Origin: Salvator merianae
Taxonomy: Eukaryota > Chordata > Lepidosauria > Squamata > Teiidae
Reading direction: 5' to 3'
Assembly (NCBI GenBank): GCA_003586115.2
Contig: QVOM02000112.1
Coordinates: forward strand, 47,360,743 to 47,424,742
Length of the DNA stretch: 64,000 nucleotides
The first letter of the stretch is position 1. Each line of letters starts with the position of its first letter. Of this stretch, positions 38,111 to 48,340 are shown in pieces. The notes under the pieces are model-generated. The model searched no databases. It was not told the DNA's origin and saw nothing but the letters and a program-made list of their open reading frames with translations. A program made the position numbers and the translations under genes.

Positions 38111-38629
38111 TAAGGTTGCTTGATAAGCTTGCCATGTAGGTTCACCAACAAGCCCCTACTTAGGCAGCTGCATCATTTGAACCCAATGAGACTCACTGCT
38201 CATAGGATGCCCACGCCAGTGACTCAGGCCAACATTCAGGGTCCTACACTAGCAGCTTGAACCAGCCCTTGGCATGTCACAGTGGCTGCAAGCCACCCGT
38301 ACTGTCAACTGTTAGGCACAGCTGGCAGCTGCAATAGTCTGTAAGAGGTACCTTGGCTTGGCTTCAAACTGACCTAAGCTGTGCTGGGCAACCCCAGACT
38401 GGGCTGCACAGCTGGCCCTGTTTGCCAAGGTGGGCTCCCAATTGTGACTGCCTGTCTAGCTCCTCAGATATAAGTGCCAGAGAGTTCCAGGGGATTCTCC
38501 TCAAAATAAGATCACAGAGTGTAGCTAGAGGAGCTAAAGAACTCATCCAAGACTTTACTGAGCACCTGTCCTTCGCCACTAAATCCTATTGCGCAGAGCT
38601 TTCTCTTTAAACAGATACTATATAATGCC
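38111..38629. other. No gene seen
   Basis: Ordinary sequence between MITE-A and the next CpG-rich block. Opposed frames at 38353-38610 are unrecognised. Confidence 0.4.
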
Positions 38630-39150
38630 CCCGCCCGCCCTCTCTCTCCCCCCCCACCGCATTTCCATCGGCTTCCATCCATGTGGCCAAGATTGTCCCT
38701 GAACAAAAGTATCCAGGCGGGAAACGAGAGGCCGTTCGCACGCTAGTTCTGCTCCACTCGGCTGCCCAGCCGGAGGAACCTTAAAGGACCAAGCGGTAGC
38801 CCTTTGATGTGCGACGCCGCCTGGAAGCGACAAAAGCCGCGCTCTCCTCTCTTGCCCGGCCTCCATTCAGAGGAAGGAGCTTAATTGTGCGGGCTTGTTG
38901 TTTGAGGAGGGAGCGGTAGGGAACGCCGCACAAAGTGGCGGCCAGCCTCAGTACGGCGACATCAAAGGTATTTATTTTGATTATCTCCTGGCTATTTTTG
39001 GCAAGAACTTTCCTCGTTCCTCGCTGCTTAAGTTTTGCCCGCAGAATTGACTGTAATGATTTGTCTTTGTTCTCCCCTGGATGTTTACGTTGCTCTCAGA
39101 ATCACGTGCCTTTTGCTGGGACCACCAGCCCGCGGTTGCACTGGCTTGAT
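38630..39150. promoter_or_regulatory. CpG-rich block flanked by AT-rich core-like segment
   Basis: The stretch 38715-38945 has many CG pairs (ggcgggaaacgagaggccgtt cgcacg..., gtgcgacgccgcctggaagcg). It passes into less CpG-rich, T-rich sequence (aaaggtatttattttgatta) at about 38964-39010 and then cacgtgcc at about 39102, containing an E-box CACGTG. This mixture of a CpG island and AT-rich motifs is common at regulatory elements, but no conservation could be tested. Confidence 0.45.
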
Positions 39151-40159
39151 TTGGAATTAATCTTGGAAAGGGAAGGGGGTGGAGAGTAGCACCGGTTTCA
39201 TTAACTGTTTAGGGGCCAGCTACTTTTTCCTCTTGCGCCGCTGAGTCTCTTTTGCTCTACATGATCCCTTATATACTCACAGGCAACGCAAAAAAGAACC
39301 TGTCCTAGCAGTCTTCCCATCTGCAACCGCTCCGGGGCATCTGGCGGGCAAATCTCTCCCGCCTGCCCTTCATCTTTGTTACTGCACATCATGAAATTGA
39401 CAGTTATGCCCAGAGCCCGCAAATCGAACCACACGGATTTAAAAGCCACAAACAAATCTCTCCCTTGTACTGTTTGATGAATCCGGGCTGCTTCGCTTCC
39501 CCGACTATAATCTGGGTTTATAAGCCCCCGTTTATAAACGAGCACCGGAACACTGGAGGAAAGGAGTGTTCCTTACTAGTTTTTAATACTTGGGTGGCTA
39601 AATAGGGATGTATGATTCTTATTGGTGTGCACTTCGCAGCTGGAATCAAAACACCCCTGGGGAGCCACAGTCCAAAAGTTCTGTAAAGAAGGAGCATCGC
39701 CAAAACTGAAGTCCGCACCACTCGCTTAAGGTTGTGCCAGAAAAAAAATCGGGGAGGTCATCAATATGATGAGGGACATCTATTATGTGCCTCTTTGCTG
39801 GAATGCCTCTCTATACACCCTTTTGGGGTTGTCTGTCCTCCAGAAGTCCACGGGCAGAGTTCAGCCCTATCCCTGATACCACCAAGTGGGAAGAGGAAAG
39901 CAAATGCGGTCTTTCATATCCCAGGAAGGAAAGACGACAAACCCAACCGCCCTTCCTGATGGCTTCGCCTCGCGTTCTCCAGGAGGCTGGAAATATCTCC
40001 AAATTCGAAACAGCTGCTGGCCTTGCCGTGGTCTGCCTGCTAAAATATGCCGATCTCCTTTTAATCTGTTTCATATTCACAAATTAAGCACTTAGCCTAG
40101 GTAATAAATCATTAGCAGTTTACGAGACTAGCCTGAGACACACCAGTGAAAGGAGATGG
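39151..40159. other. No gene recognised
   Basis: Intermediate GC sequence with overlapping frames on both strands between 39201 and 40095, none recognisable. The end near 40085-40130 is AT-rich (taataaatcattagcagttt). Confidence 0.4.
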
Positions 40160-40600
40160 GGGTTGGGAAGTAATCCCCTAAGAGCGGCAGCAATCGCGAC
40201 TGGAAGGCAGAGCTTGGCAAAACGTAGCTCGTATTCTCTCGAGCGCGAAGCACCGTCAGCAAGCCCTTCCGGGCGCAGACGCTTCGCCAAGAACCGCTTT
40301 TTCGCTGGGTGTGGTGGAAAGGGAGGACTTGGCCTCAAGCCTGCCCTGCGAGCGGAGGACGCTGCGGACCGGGACGCCAACAGAGTACAAAGAGCCTCTC
40401 TCGTTTCAGGTAGCAGCGGGCAGCTTGGCTGCTGCAGCACCTGCAAACGCAGCGTCCTCGCTCGCTGCAAAAGAGGATTGGCTCTCTCTTCTCCCTTCCC
40501 TTCCCGCTGAGAGGCTCCTTCTGTTTTCCAAAGGTGGCTTGACCGTTCGCCACCCCATAGCGCTCCGATAGACAGGGCACGGCTCGAAATGGTTTGCATT
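40160..40600. promoter_or_regulatory. CpG-rich block (probable CpG island)
   Basis: Dense CG pairs (ctcgagcgcgaagcaccgtc, ttccgggcgcagacgcttcg, cgagcggaggacgctgcgga). The 243-codon minus-strand frame 40120-40851 runs through it, with no family motif; frames in other registers also stay open here. Immediately right (40600-40780) lies a balanced-composition stretch with tttgcatttgcgag and similar words that could be a conserved element. Confidence 0.5.
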
Positions 40601-42059
40601 TGCGAGAAAGAATACAGTAACAGCCCCCTGCAACTCGACCCGAAAAACAACCGCATAAAGGAGATCACGAGGCCACGTTTGATTGCACTGAAAACAAGAT
40701 CAACATGTTTACTAGCCAGTTTTAGAACTAAAATCCAATACCCCAGCCTGCACACCGATATCACAGCGTAAATACGAGCAGGGGGTTGGAAAAAAGAGAG
40801 AGAGAGGTCCTTCAGGAAGCTTGCTTGGGGAACACGGCTGTAGCCAGGCACATGGTCACTCTTCAGAAAGGGAGAACGCCGTAATCAAGGGCCACGTTCT
40901 GAAGCCTAATCAGTCAAGCCAGTCGTTTCTGGATTGAAGGCTATCCTAAACCTGGGAGCCATCCCACTGAACACTAGTGTCCACTGGGGCCAATAGGGTA
41001 GTGGACAAGGAGGTCAGGGGCAATGGTAGACAGAACTGATGACAGAACTGCGGGTAGCCAGCTTGGATTGCAGGAGGGGGAAAGAGGACAATGGACCCCG
41101 ACTCGGAGCTGCTGCTGTGATAGGGTGCTGCCCATTTGCCTTTATGGCTCAGCCTTGACCCTGAACCTCGTGGGGTTTCCTAATGGCAAAGCTCATGCTT
41201 CTAATATGTGAGAGGAACTCCGGTGGCGGAATGTAGAAAGGCCCTTCCTGCCCAGATCCAGGATAGCCTCTGGCGCTCCCCCGAGCTAAGCCAGATGGAC
41301 ATAAATGGCAGTGCTTGCCTCTCTGAAGCTAACTCAAGGAAGTCTACTTGTGGCCTTCCAGATTTCGTTGATATCAGCCCTCATTAGTCCCAATCTGCTC
41401 AATGGTCAGGGCAGAGGCAGCCTGTGGTTGGGGAGCACAGAGGGAGACGGGAAAGGTTGGGAGAGAGATCAAAGCACAGTTTGGAAGATCAAAGGGAGGT
41501 CTCCCTATCAGAGCCCTGCCCCTCCTGCCCTTCTCCTGGGGTCCTGCTGTGCTGTCTGCCTCTGAAAGGATGGAAGTTATACTCCAGCAATATCAAAAGG
41601 GGTCTGGTTTCCTCTTCCCTGAAGTAAGAGAGCTGACTGGAACAGCATAGGGACCTTCCTCAGAGTATCTCTGTACAGATCAGGCTACAGTCCAGTTGTT
41701 TGAAGATAATTCCTCCGAAACCACTGCATCTGCTTTGAGCCACTGAACGCATTTTGGAGAATGTTAAGAGAGGACAGGATTCCTTTAGAAGAGTCGAGCT
41801 TCTGAGCCTGAGCTCTAAAAGCCGGCTCCTGGCTGTAAAAATGATCAGAGTGATGCTTCCAAGCAATAATGCAAGTCCTGCGTCTTGCAACCAGGATTCC
41901 CCATAATCTTCCTCCTCACAACTTAGCAGATAAGCCCCCCTAGGCCTGAATGCTGGTTGCAGCAGCAGGGATATTCAGATGGATGCCTACATGGATACAG
42001 AGGTTCATTTTATTTTATCCAATGACTGCTTTAGTATTTTTTCTCCAAAAATGGTGCTT
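40601..42059. other. No exon recognised; one short repeat fragment
   Basis: At about 41350-41410, ggccttccagatttcgttga ... caatctgctcaatggtcagg resembles a widespread reptile repeat ('ccagatgttgttggactaca ... gccaatggtcaggg'). The other bases show no recognisable coding or transposon signature. Confidence 0.4.
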
Positions 42060-42305
42060 AAGCTCAGTACCTTTAAGAAGGGCTTAGACACATTCGTGGA
42101 GGGCAGGTGTATCAACGGCCACTAGAATGGACGCCTAGGTACCACCTCCAGGTTGGAGAGACAGGCAGGATGCCTCCAAAGGTCATTTTCAGGGAGTCGA
42201 GGGCAGATGAAGATTTTGCCTTCATCTTCTGCTTGAAAACGTCCAAGAGCTGGACTGGAAGGGCTGTGGCCTGAACCAGCAGGGCTCCTCTTACTTCTTC
42301 CATCA
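42060..42305 (+). mobile_element. L2/CR1-type LINE 3' UTR
   Basis: The sequence runs cctttaagaagggcttagac acattcgtggaggg caggtgtatcaacggccact, then ccaggttggagagacaggca ggatgcc, gggagtcgagggcagatgaa, and finally ctgaaccagcagggctcctc ttacttctt. This is the order seen in the minus-strand copy at 31890-32385 and partly at 25741-25879. It matches the recalled 3' UTR of reptilian L2/CR1 elements ending in 'gatccagcagggctcttctta'. No coding part is present. Confidence 0.8.
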
Positions 42306-43859
42306 AATGCAAATCTAGTTGCCCCTTTAATTGATGCAGTGCTGTGTTTTGTGGGATCTTTTTTTAATTAGTTTTGCATTTTTGTTGCTTTTACTCTTAG
42401 TTGCTGGGAATGCAGAAGTAGTAATAAAGCACGAAACGTGGAGCTGGGCCCTTCTCGGTAAGAAGGATCAGCAAACAGAAGTGCATTCTCCAAATGTCTC
42501 CCGGGGGTTTGTCCCTTGGTTTCATGTCCCTTTAGCTGCCTTTCCTTCTCTCCCACCAGCCATATTGAGTTCCAAAGAGAGCGGATGCATGCCTGTCATC
42601 GCTGTTTCTCTTCTTGGGGAGGGCACACCCACCACCGCACAGCCGGGAGGAAAACCACTTTCTGGAGAGTCTCTTCTGCTCCGGAGGAAGAAGCGCCTCT
42701 GCAGCGCTTCTACAAGTTCCCCAAGCAGGAAAAGCCTGAGGCAAGGATTTTCTCTGCAAGCCTCTCGCTTGGCTAGTGTGTGGCCAGATGGGAAGAGCTG
42801 CCAGCGACCGCGCTGCGGCCAGGAGCAAAGTGAGACGAGAGGGCCCCAGAGTGCCTTCGCTAAACGGCCCAGCAGAAGCGCAATCCTTCAGGGCCTGCTT
42901 TCTCCTTAACTCAGAGTAACAGCACTGGCAGGTTTGGGGGTGTTTAGGACTTGGACCATCAGCAGTCCAGACCAGTACTGTAGAATGGAGGATAGTGCAC
43001 AAAATAGAAACCAACACGATCTAAGAGGCTCTATGAATTCTAGTCACAACGAGCAAGCACTCTTTAAGCAAGCACGAGGGAAGGGGCAGAATAAGATTCG
43101 TGAGGAAAGCGTTTTTCTTCCTCTCTCATAAAGCAAGATCCCCGCTCAGTTGCTTTGTGTATGTCATGGAGCTTTTATGATGGCTGGCTCTGGCTGAAGT
43201 TATTCTCACGCACTCTTGCTTGAAAATGGTTGCACTGTAAATATCCCTTCCAATAAAGAGTTGACTAGTTTGATTCCAGGATACCTGTGCGCTCAGAAGC
43301 CCGATCTATTTCCAGAAAGTTACGCCCAGATGGATGTGTCAGCTGCAGGGTTGGCCCCTGAGTCTCGGTGATAACGTGCACCTCGGTGGTCCAGCAGCGG
43401 CAGTACGTTGAGGAAGGTGTTGTTTCCTGCAGGGCAAAGGACTTGCAAAAGGACGGTGTGCAGCTTCGTGCCCATTCCCAGCCCAAGAGCACCAGCGAGG
43501 CTGCATGCGCGGAAAGGACAGGCGGTTCGGCTCGTGTTGTAAAAGTTTACTTCTGACTAGACCTGGCTAAATGCTTCCAGCGCGTAACCTTAGCTCTGGA
43601 AGAAAGCTGATATTCACGATCAGGTTGTCTGGCTAGGGCGATGGATGGGAAGGTTCACTCCCTACCCCCAGATTATTTCTGGACGTCGTCCCAGACACGT
43701 GGGGCTTGCAATAAGGAGCAGCTATTCCAGCCAAGCAGCTTGCTTTCGCGTCTCTGTCGTTCGCAGAGACTCCGATCTTTTTAGGCATAGGGCTCGTCTC
43801 TTCCATTCTCAGAAAGACGGGCCTGCTCAGCTCCAGCGAAACTAGGAGCCGACTGGGGC
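42306..43859. other. Moderately CpG-rich, no exon recognised
   Basis: An open frame on + (42331-42909, 192 codons) starts with a hydrophobic stretch (ISFAFLLLLLLVAGNA) that looks like a signal peptide. The remainder is low-complexity Ser/Lys/Arg-rich, lies in DNA also open on the opposite strand (42532-43017), and shows no family motif. The initial hydrophobic run comes from a T-rich tract following the LINE 3' UTR. I consider it spurious. CG pairs increase at 42600-42870 and from 43490. Confidence 0.45.
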
Positions 43860-44960
43860 GTTCGAGTGCCTGCAGGAGACCCCCCGAGTAATCGGGGCCC
43901 TCATGCCGTTTCCTCCTCCCGCCTTGGATGGGCTTCGATTTTCGCTCCCAATCCATAGAGATCTGCGATCTCAGACAGCGCTATTGCCGACAAGGAGCGA
44001 GCGAAGAGTTTGTGGCTGCTCTTCGCCGTTATAATCTTTCCTGTCTGGTTCATTTTTTTTAAAGAAGAGTCAGCAATCAGCCCGAGCCTTTGCTTCTGCG
44101 GCATGGAGGGCAAGCTGCCTTCCCGCCGAGGTGAAGGGGCAGTGGGACTTAATGCGGGTTACGTCCAAGGAAGCACGCCGCGAGTCTCTCGCTCGCACGG
44201 TCTTCCGCCACCGCTCCCCGAGACGTCCTCTTTGGAGAGAGAGGAAATTAACAGCCCCATTAAGGCGAAGCGAGGCGGTGGGGGCGGGGGAGGAGATGGA
44301 ATCAGTCGCGCCAGGGATTCGTAGCTCACGGCTGTTAGCCAGGCCGGGGGCTCGATCTAAGTGAAAAGGTCTGGCTGAACTAATTTGCGGATCGGGCCTT
44401 CGCGTGAATGGGGAGGCTTTGGCTTTTATGGTTTGGAGCTGCCTGGCGCTTTGGAGGCTCCAGGACCAGTTAGCTTTGAACACGGAGGTGGCCAAAATCA
44501 ATCGCGGCTCCCGATGCCTCCCTGAGGGGAAGCGAAGGCGGCAGAGGCGGCGATCCTGGACTGGGGACGCTGAGGGGCGGGGGAGAGGAAAAGGGGGGGG
44601 AGAGAGGGAGAGAAAGAGGGAAGGACGGGGCCAAGGGAGCGAGAAGCTGCTGAGTGCAGTAAAGAGAGCAACACCGACCTGGGAGCATCCGCTGTGTGCA
44701 ATCGGAGGCGATCCCCTGGCGAGGAGGAGGCGCGGTCAGAGGCTATTTATCTCTTGCCAGAGCTGAGGCTCCGGTTCCCACACCGGCCGCGTGTAACAAT
44801 GGCAGCGATCAGCAGCCTTTCTCGCGCTCCGGCGCCTGAATGGATTGCGGAAGGTGTCCGCGCGTTCCACTCAGATCCATCTCGTCCACTGCCTAGCCAT
44901 GCTGGCCGCGGCTGCTCTAGGGAGATAGGTGGAGTGGATTAGGGCCAAAGCAGCGGCCTG
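43860..44960. promoter_or_regulatory. CpG island, dense
   Basis: High CG frequency over more than 1 kb (examples gcacgccgcgagtctctcgctcg, gaagcgaggcggtgggggcg, ggctcgatctaagtg, ccacaccggccgcgtg). Frames open on both strands (44070-44501 on -, 44404-44766 on +) lack motifs. A candidate TATA-like ggctatttatct occurs at about 44738-44749. I interpret it as a CpG-island promoter or regulatory domain; direction of any transcript is unresolved. Confidence 0.6.
44575..44645. repeat. Polypurine (G/A) tract
   Basis: An almost pure purine run, ggggcgggggagaggaaaag followed by nine G residues and gagagagggagagaaagagg. G-tract spacing would permit G-quadruplex or triplex structures. Confidence 0.8.
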
Positions 44961-46519
44961 ACCTCTCTGCCAGGAGATCAGACCCCCACCGCCAGACACA
45001 CACACAGAGCCAGGGCTCTCACTTTTTCTTCCCTGCCACCCTCAGCACAATCTGATTTTTCATTTGCAGAGCTGTGGCGTTCAGCCAGAAATGTCAGCAA
45101 GGGCTGAAATTTGACACACAGATAGCAGCCCAAAGCAATTTCCTGCCTCCGTCTCCTCTCCTCCCTTTCTCCCCACCCCCCGTTTTCCACCCCCCTCCAT
45201 CTTACCTTCCAAGTTCACTTTGAAATAGTTTGGCAGTGTTCCATTCCCCTCCCCCCCCCATACACACACACTTAAATTTTGCTTAATCACAGAAATGTAT
45301 TTTGTGACTGCGGTGCATTAGTTCTCTGGAAATTCTACCGCAAGGGCCGCTTGCAAATGGCGCTGGGGTACAATCCAGGGACAGGAGGGGACAGGAGGGA
45401 ACTTCCCCTGCCATCGAAAGTAGGCTCACTGAAACACAGAGCAAAGGCTCGGCAGCTGCAGGCACTGACCCTGCTCAGCTAACTGCCTCTGCTGTGACCT
45501 GCAAACATCAGGCTATGTGCCCAACACGGTCTGCCAGGGTTGGCACTGATAACGGGCTTCTTGGAGCAGCATTCAGACATATACGCAGCCCAGCTCCGCT
45601 TAAACTGTGACAGGCAGTGGCAAAAAGCGACATTTTAAGACCCCTTTCTGCTTTTCTTAATCGTATGTAGAAGAGAGCCTCAAAAGAGTGACAGATCACC
45701 GAAATACAGTGTGTCATGTACCCAAGCAGAAAAATTGCCCTAGGTTTTGCTTCAGCACACCCAGTGCTGGTGCCAGGTGGCCCCCAAAACAGAAGAGCAC
45801 CCCACTGCTCCTGTTTGTTGTAGCTGGAACCCTTTTTCCCTAGTAGCACTTCTTCATTACTCTTCTTTTTCATCTTAGGCGAATCAAATTATAACCTCCC
45901 AGGTAGGTTAGCTATTCCAAGATGCTACATGACTGAACGAGCATTTCAGCAGAAACGGGCGTAATAGAAGGCAGATTTCCCTACCAGATTTCTCGGGGAA
46001 ATTAATTTAACCAATCAATCACTTTAATGTTAAGAAATGTTATTGGTTCTCTAGACAAAGAACATGGAAATCACCTCCAACGTTTTCATTGTTGTCTTCT
46101 GGTCTAAAACGTCTGAACTTAACCTTTTTCCTAGATGGATTCTAGAGCCCAGCGCCTCCACTACACTGGCTGGTTCTTCTCCGCTGTAATAAGTAAAAAC
46201 ACCCCCCTTTCCCGTTGAGGAAGGAAGGGATGGAGACTACAATATCTTGCGGAATACACAAACGTTTGCTTTCAATCCAGGAATTCAGGGAATCCACTTA
46301 GACTATGGCATACAAGAGTGACAGACCTTATAAGGATATCTACTATTGTTTTTCTTTTCTCTCTGGACAAACCATCTGTGTGTGCACTAGAACCTACTCC
46401 GTGTTCTTAGTCTCCTGCACTTTTCGTTGCAGGTTGGCCCCAGGGTTTGGTGCAGACAACGGGGAAGACGTTCCAGGCAATCAGTGTACATAAAGGGTCT
46501 GCACAAAAGACATTCGGAC
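44961..46519. other. No exon recognised; AT-rich segment with homeodomain-like words
   Basis: Between two CpG-dense blocks. Around 45990-46060 the sequence is AT-rich with clustered TAAT/ATTA and CCAAT-type words (gaaattaatttaaccaatca, atcactttaatgtt, attggttctc). Such clusters are common in developmental enhancers. There is no coding signature. A CA run with C-rich context is at 44994-45007. Confidence 0.4.
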
Positions 46520-46594
46520 TCCAGCTCTAAGCGCGCTACTTGGGGACAAACCCCGATTGCTTTCACAGAGTAGACCCAGGATTGCATATGGCAG

Positions 46595-46640
46595 GAAGGA
46601 GGAACGTGTGGCCCCTCAGATGTTGTTGGGCTGTACTTGG
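46595..46640. mobile_element. Short fragment of a widespread reptile repeat
   Basis: ggcccctcagatgttgttgg gctgtact resembles the recalled 'ccagatgttgttggactacaact' unit found in many sauropsid repeats; a possible relative is at 41350-41410. The fragment is too short to classify. Confidence 0.35.
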
Positions 46641-47631
46641 TGCACGCTGTCTGCTGCGGTTAAGGAGTTCTCCCGTGCTACCCAGTTCTGTTGAAAGGGA
46701 AGTCGTGGGTCTTCCAAAGTCTTGTCGACTTTCGGAAACCCAGAGGAGACACGGAGCACAGGCTGCTGAAGCAGGCAGTTCCATTCTCTCTAAGCTTTAT
46801 GGTGCCATCAGAGAACGCGGGCTTCAAGTCCGCTGGGGGCAGAGAGCTGAAGGAAGGCGCCGCTATTCGCGCTCCTTACATTAAATGTTTCATTGGCGAA
46901 AACGGCGCTTGGGGCCTAGCCCTACGCCGTCGACGTCTGCGCTCCGACGGTCCCCGCTTCCTCTTTTCTTTCGTTCGCTGTCGATCCACAGCCAGCCGGC
47001 ACAGAAGGGGCGCCTCCGGTCTTGGCCTCGGAGGCTCCGGCCTTTCCCCGCTTTACGGCTCGGAAGCCCACACAGTTCCTCGGGGGCTTGGCCAGGGCTG
47101 GCCTCCAAAGCCGAAGCAGATGCAATAAGGAAGTTCAGTCCTGTTCCGATCAATGGGGCCTTTCATCCCCCTAGATATGCGTTTCGAATGGAGGCGGGAC
47201 GGAGGCACGGGGAGGGCCCGGCGCAGCAGGCCTGGGGGGAGCGCGGGATCTGCTCGCAGTCCCAGAGCCCCGCTCGGGAATGCGGTTTGGTTTAATTAAA
47301 CTGAGCGCTCCGCCGGAGCTTGTCTTTCAGCCTCGTTTGACGCTCCCGTGACCCAGCTGGCTCGCTGCCCCCCCACACACGTTTACGAGGCAGGGGGAGG
47401 GAGGAACGTGTGTCTGTGGGAGCGAGAGGGGAAACGAAACGGGCGGCGGCGGCGGCGGAGCAATCAGAAACGCCGCCGCGAACGTGGCTAAACGGCGAGG
47501 CGAGGATGCCTCAGCACTTTCCTTGCCTCTCGTGCATTGGCAGCGCAAGGCAGGCTAATTCCTCCGCTGAGGGCCTCAATCAGGCATTTATTTGACACAC
47601 ATGATGCATGAACGGCTAAACGCTATTCTCA

Positions 47632-47702
47632 GCAGAGGGAGGGGGAGGGGGACGGAAGGGGGGAAGGGAGGGGAAGGGAAGGGAGCGCGCGCGCGCGCGC
47701 GC
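47632..47702. repeat. G-rich purine tract followed by (GC)n
   Basis: gagggagggggagggggacg and three further G-run groups (47632-47684) pass directly into an alternating gc run at 47685-47702, then gcccgcccgcccc. The first part has the spacing of a G-quadruplex motif, the second can adopt Z-DNA. The position is within the densest CpG island. Confidence 0.85.
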
Positions 47703-47935
47703 CCGCCCGCCCCAGGAGCAGCCAGTCATTTCGCGCCGGAGAGTTGCCGATATGCGTCTGGCTGAGGGAGAGCTGGGCTTTGGCTCTGCCTTGCAGGCTG
47801 GCGGGTAGGAGGGCGAGCGAAGAAGGCTCAACTTTTCTCAGCTTCGCCTCCAGCGCAGCCGCCAAGGGCGAGGTGATAAACCTCCCGGCTCGCAGCCAGC
47901 CAGCCCTTCCCCCTTCCTTCAGCGTTGCCAGATGA

Positions 47936-48075
47936 CCCCCCTCTTTCCTTCCTTTCTTCCTCCTCCCCCTCGCCCGGCTGTTGTTTCCTCCCTCTCGCTC
48001 GCTCGCTCTCTCCCTGCCTGCCCGCCCGCCGCCCGCCTGCCTCTTCTCTCTCCCCTCCCTCCCTCCCTTCCTTCC
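47936..48075. repeat. Polypyrimidine tract
   Basis: About 140 bp of nearly uninterrupted C and T with (CTCG) and (CCCG) steps (tcgctcgctcgctctctccc, cccgcccgccgcccgcctgc, ccctccctccctcccttcct). This explains the low-complexity Pro/Ser/Leu-rich frames on + and Glu/Gly/Arg-rich frames on -. Confidence 0.85.
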
Positions 48076-48340
48076 CCGCTTTGTGTTTCCCTGCCGCACC
48101 GCCTATGCTGGTGGCCACCAAGTGAAACTGACTAACATGCAAAGCTTGGCAGCGCCAAGCTCGTCGGTGTTACGCGGGGGAGGGAGCGAGCGAGACGGCG
48201 CGCGCGTTGCTGCCAGCAGAAAAGGGCGCGGGGCGGTGGGAGGCTGGAGCGGGCAGCGAGGAGAGCCAGGGAGCCGGGGCGAGAGCTTCGCCAAAGCTTG
48301 GGGCTTTCCTCCTCCTGCAGGTCTTTCCCGTTTCGTCCCT

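Larger units (their letters stand above)
46520..48340. promoter_or_regulatory. CpG island, the densest in the window
   Basis: CG pairs are very frequent at 46860-47560 and again at 47685-48330 (for example ccgtcgacgtctgcgctccg, gcggcggcggcggcgg, gagcgagcgagacggcgcgcg). It holds the palindrome tttaattaaa (47291-47300), a paired-homeodomain-type site, inside GC-rich DNA. A less GC-rich stretch (catttatttgacacacatgatgcatgaac) at about 47585-47612 looks unlike its surroundings. Eight or more overlapping frames run across both strands, none recognisable. It probably marks a gene promoter; a 5' UTR or first non-coding exon could lie here. Confidence 0.65.

Noticed and set aside
40120..40851. Longest open frame, 243 codons on the minus strand
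   Set aside because: It crosses a CpG-rich block where frames in several registers stay open; no domain, no repeated motif, and composition explains its length. A translated search would be decisive.
42331..42909. 192-codon plus-strand frame beginning with a signal-peptide-like hydrophobic run
   Set aside because: The hydrophobic part derives from a T-rich tract just after a LINE 3' UTR; the remainder is low-complexity and the opposite strand is also open.
44738..44749. TATA box in ggctatttatct
   Set aside because: Only a weak match on either strand and no exon or start that it would serve; kept only as a note within the CpG island.
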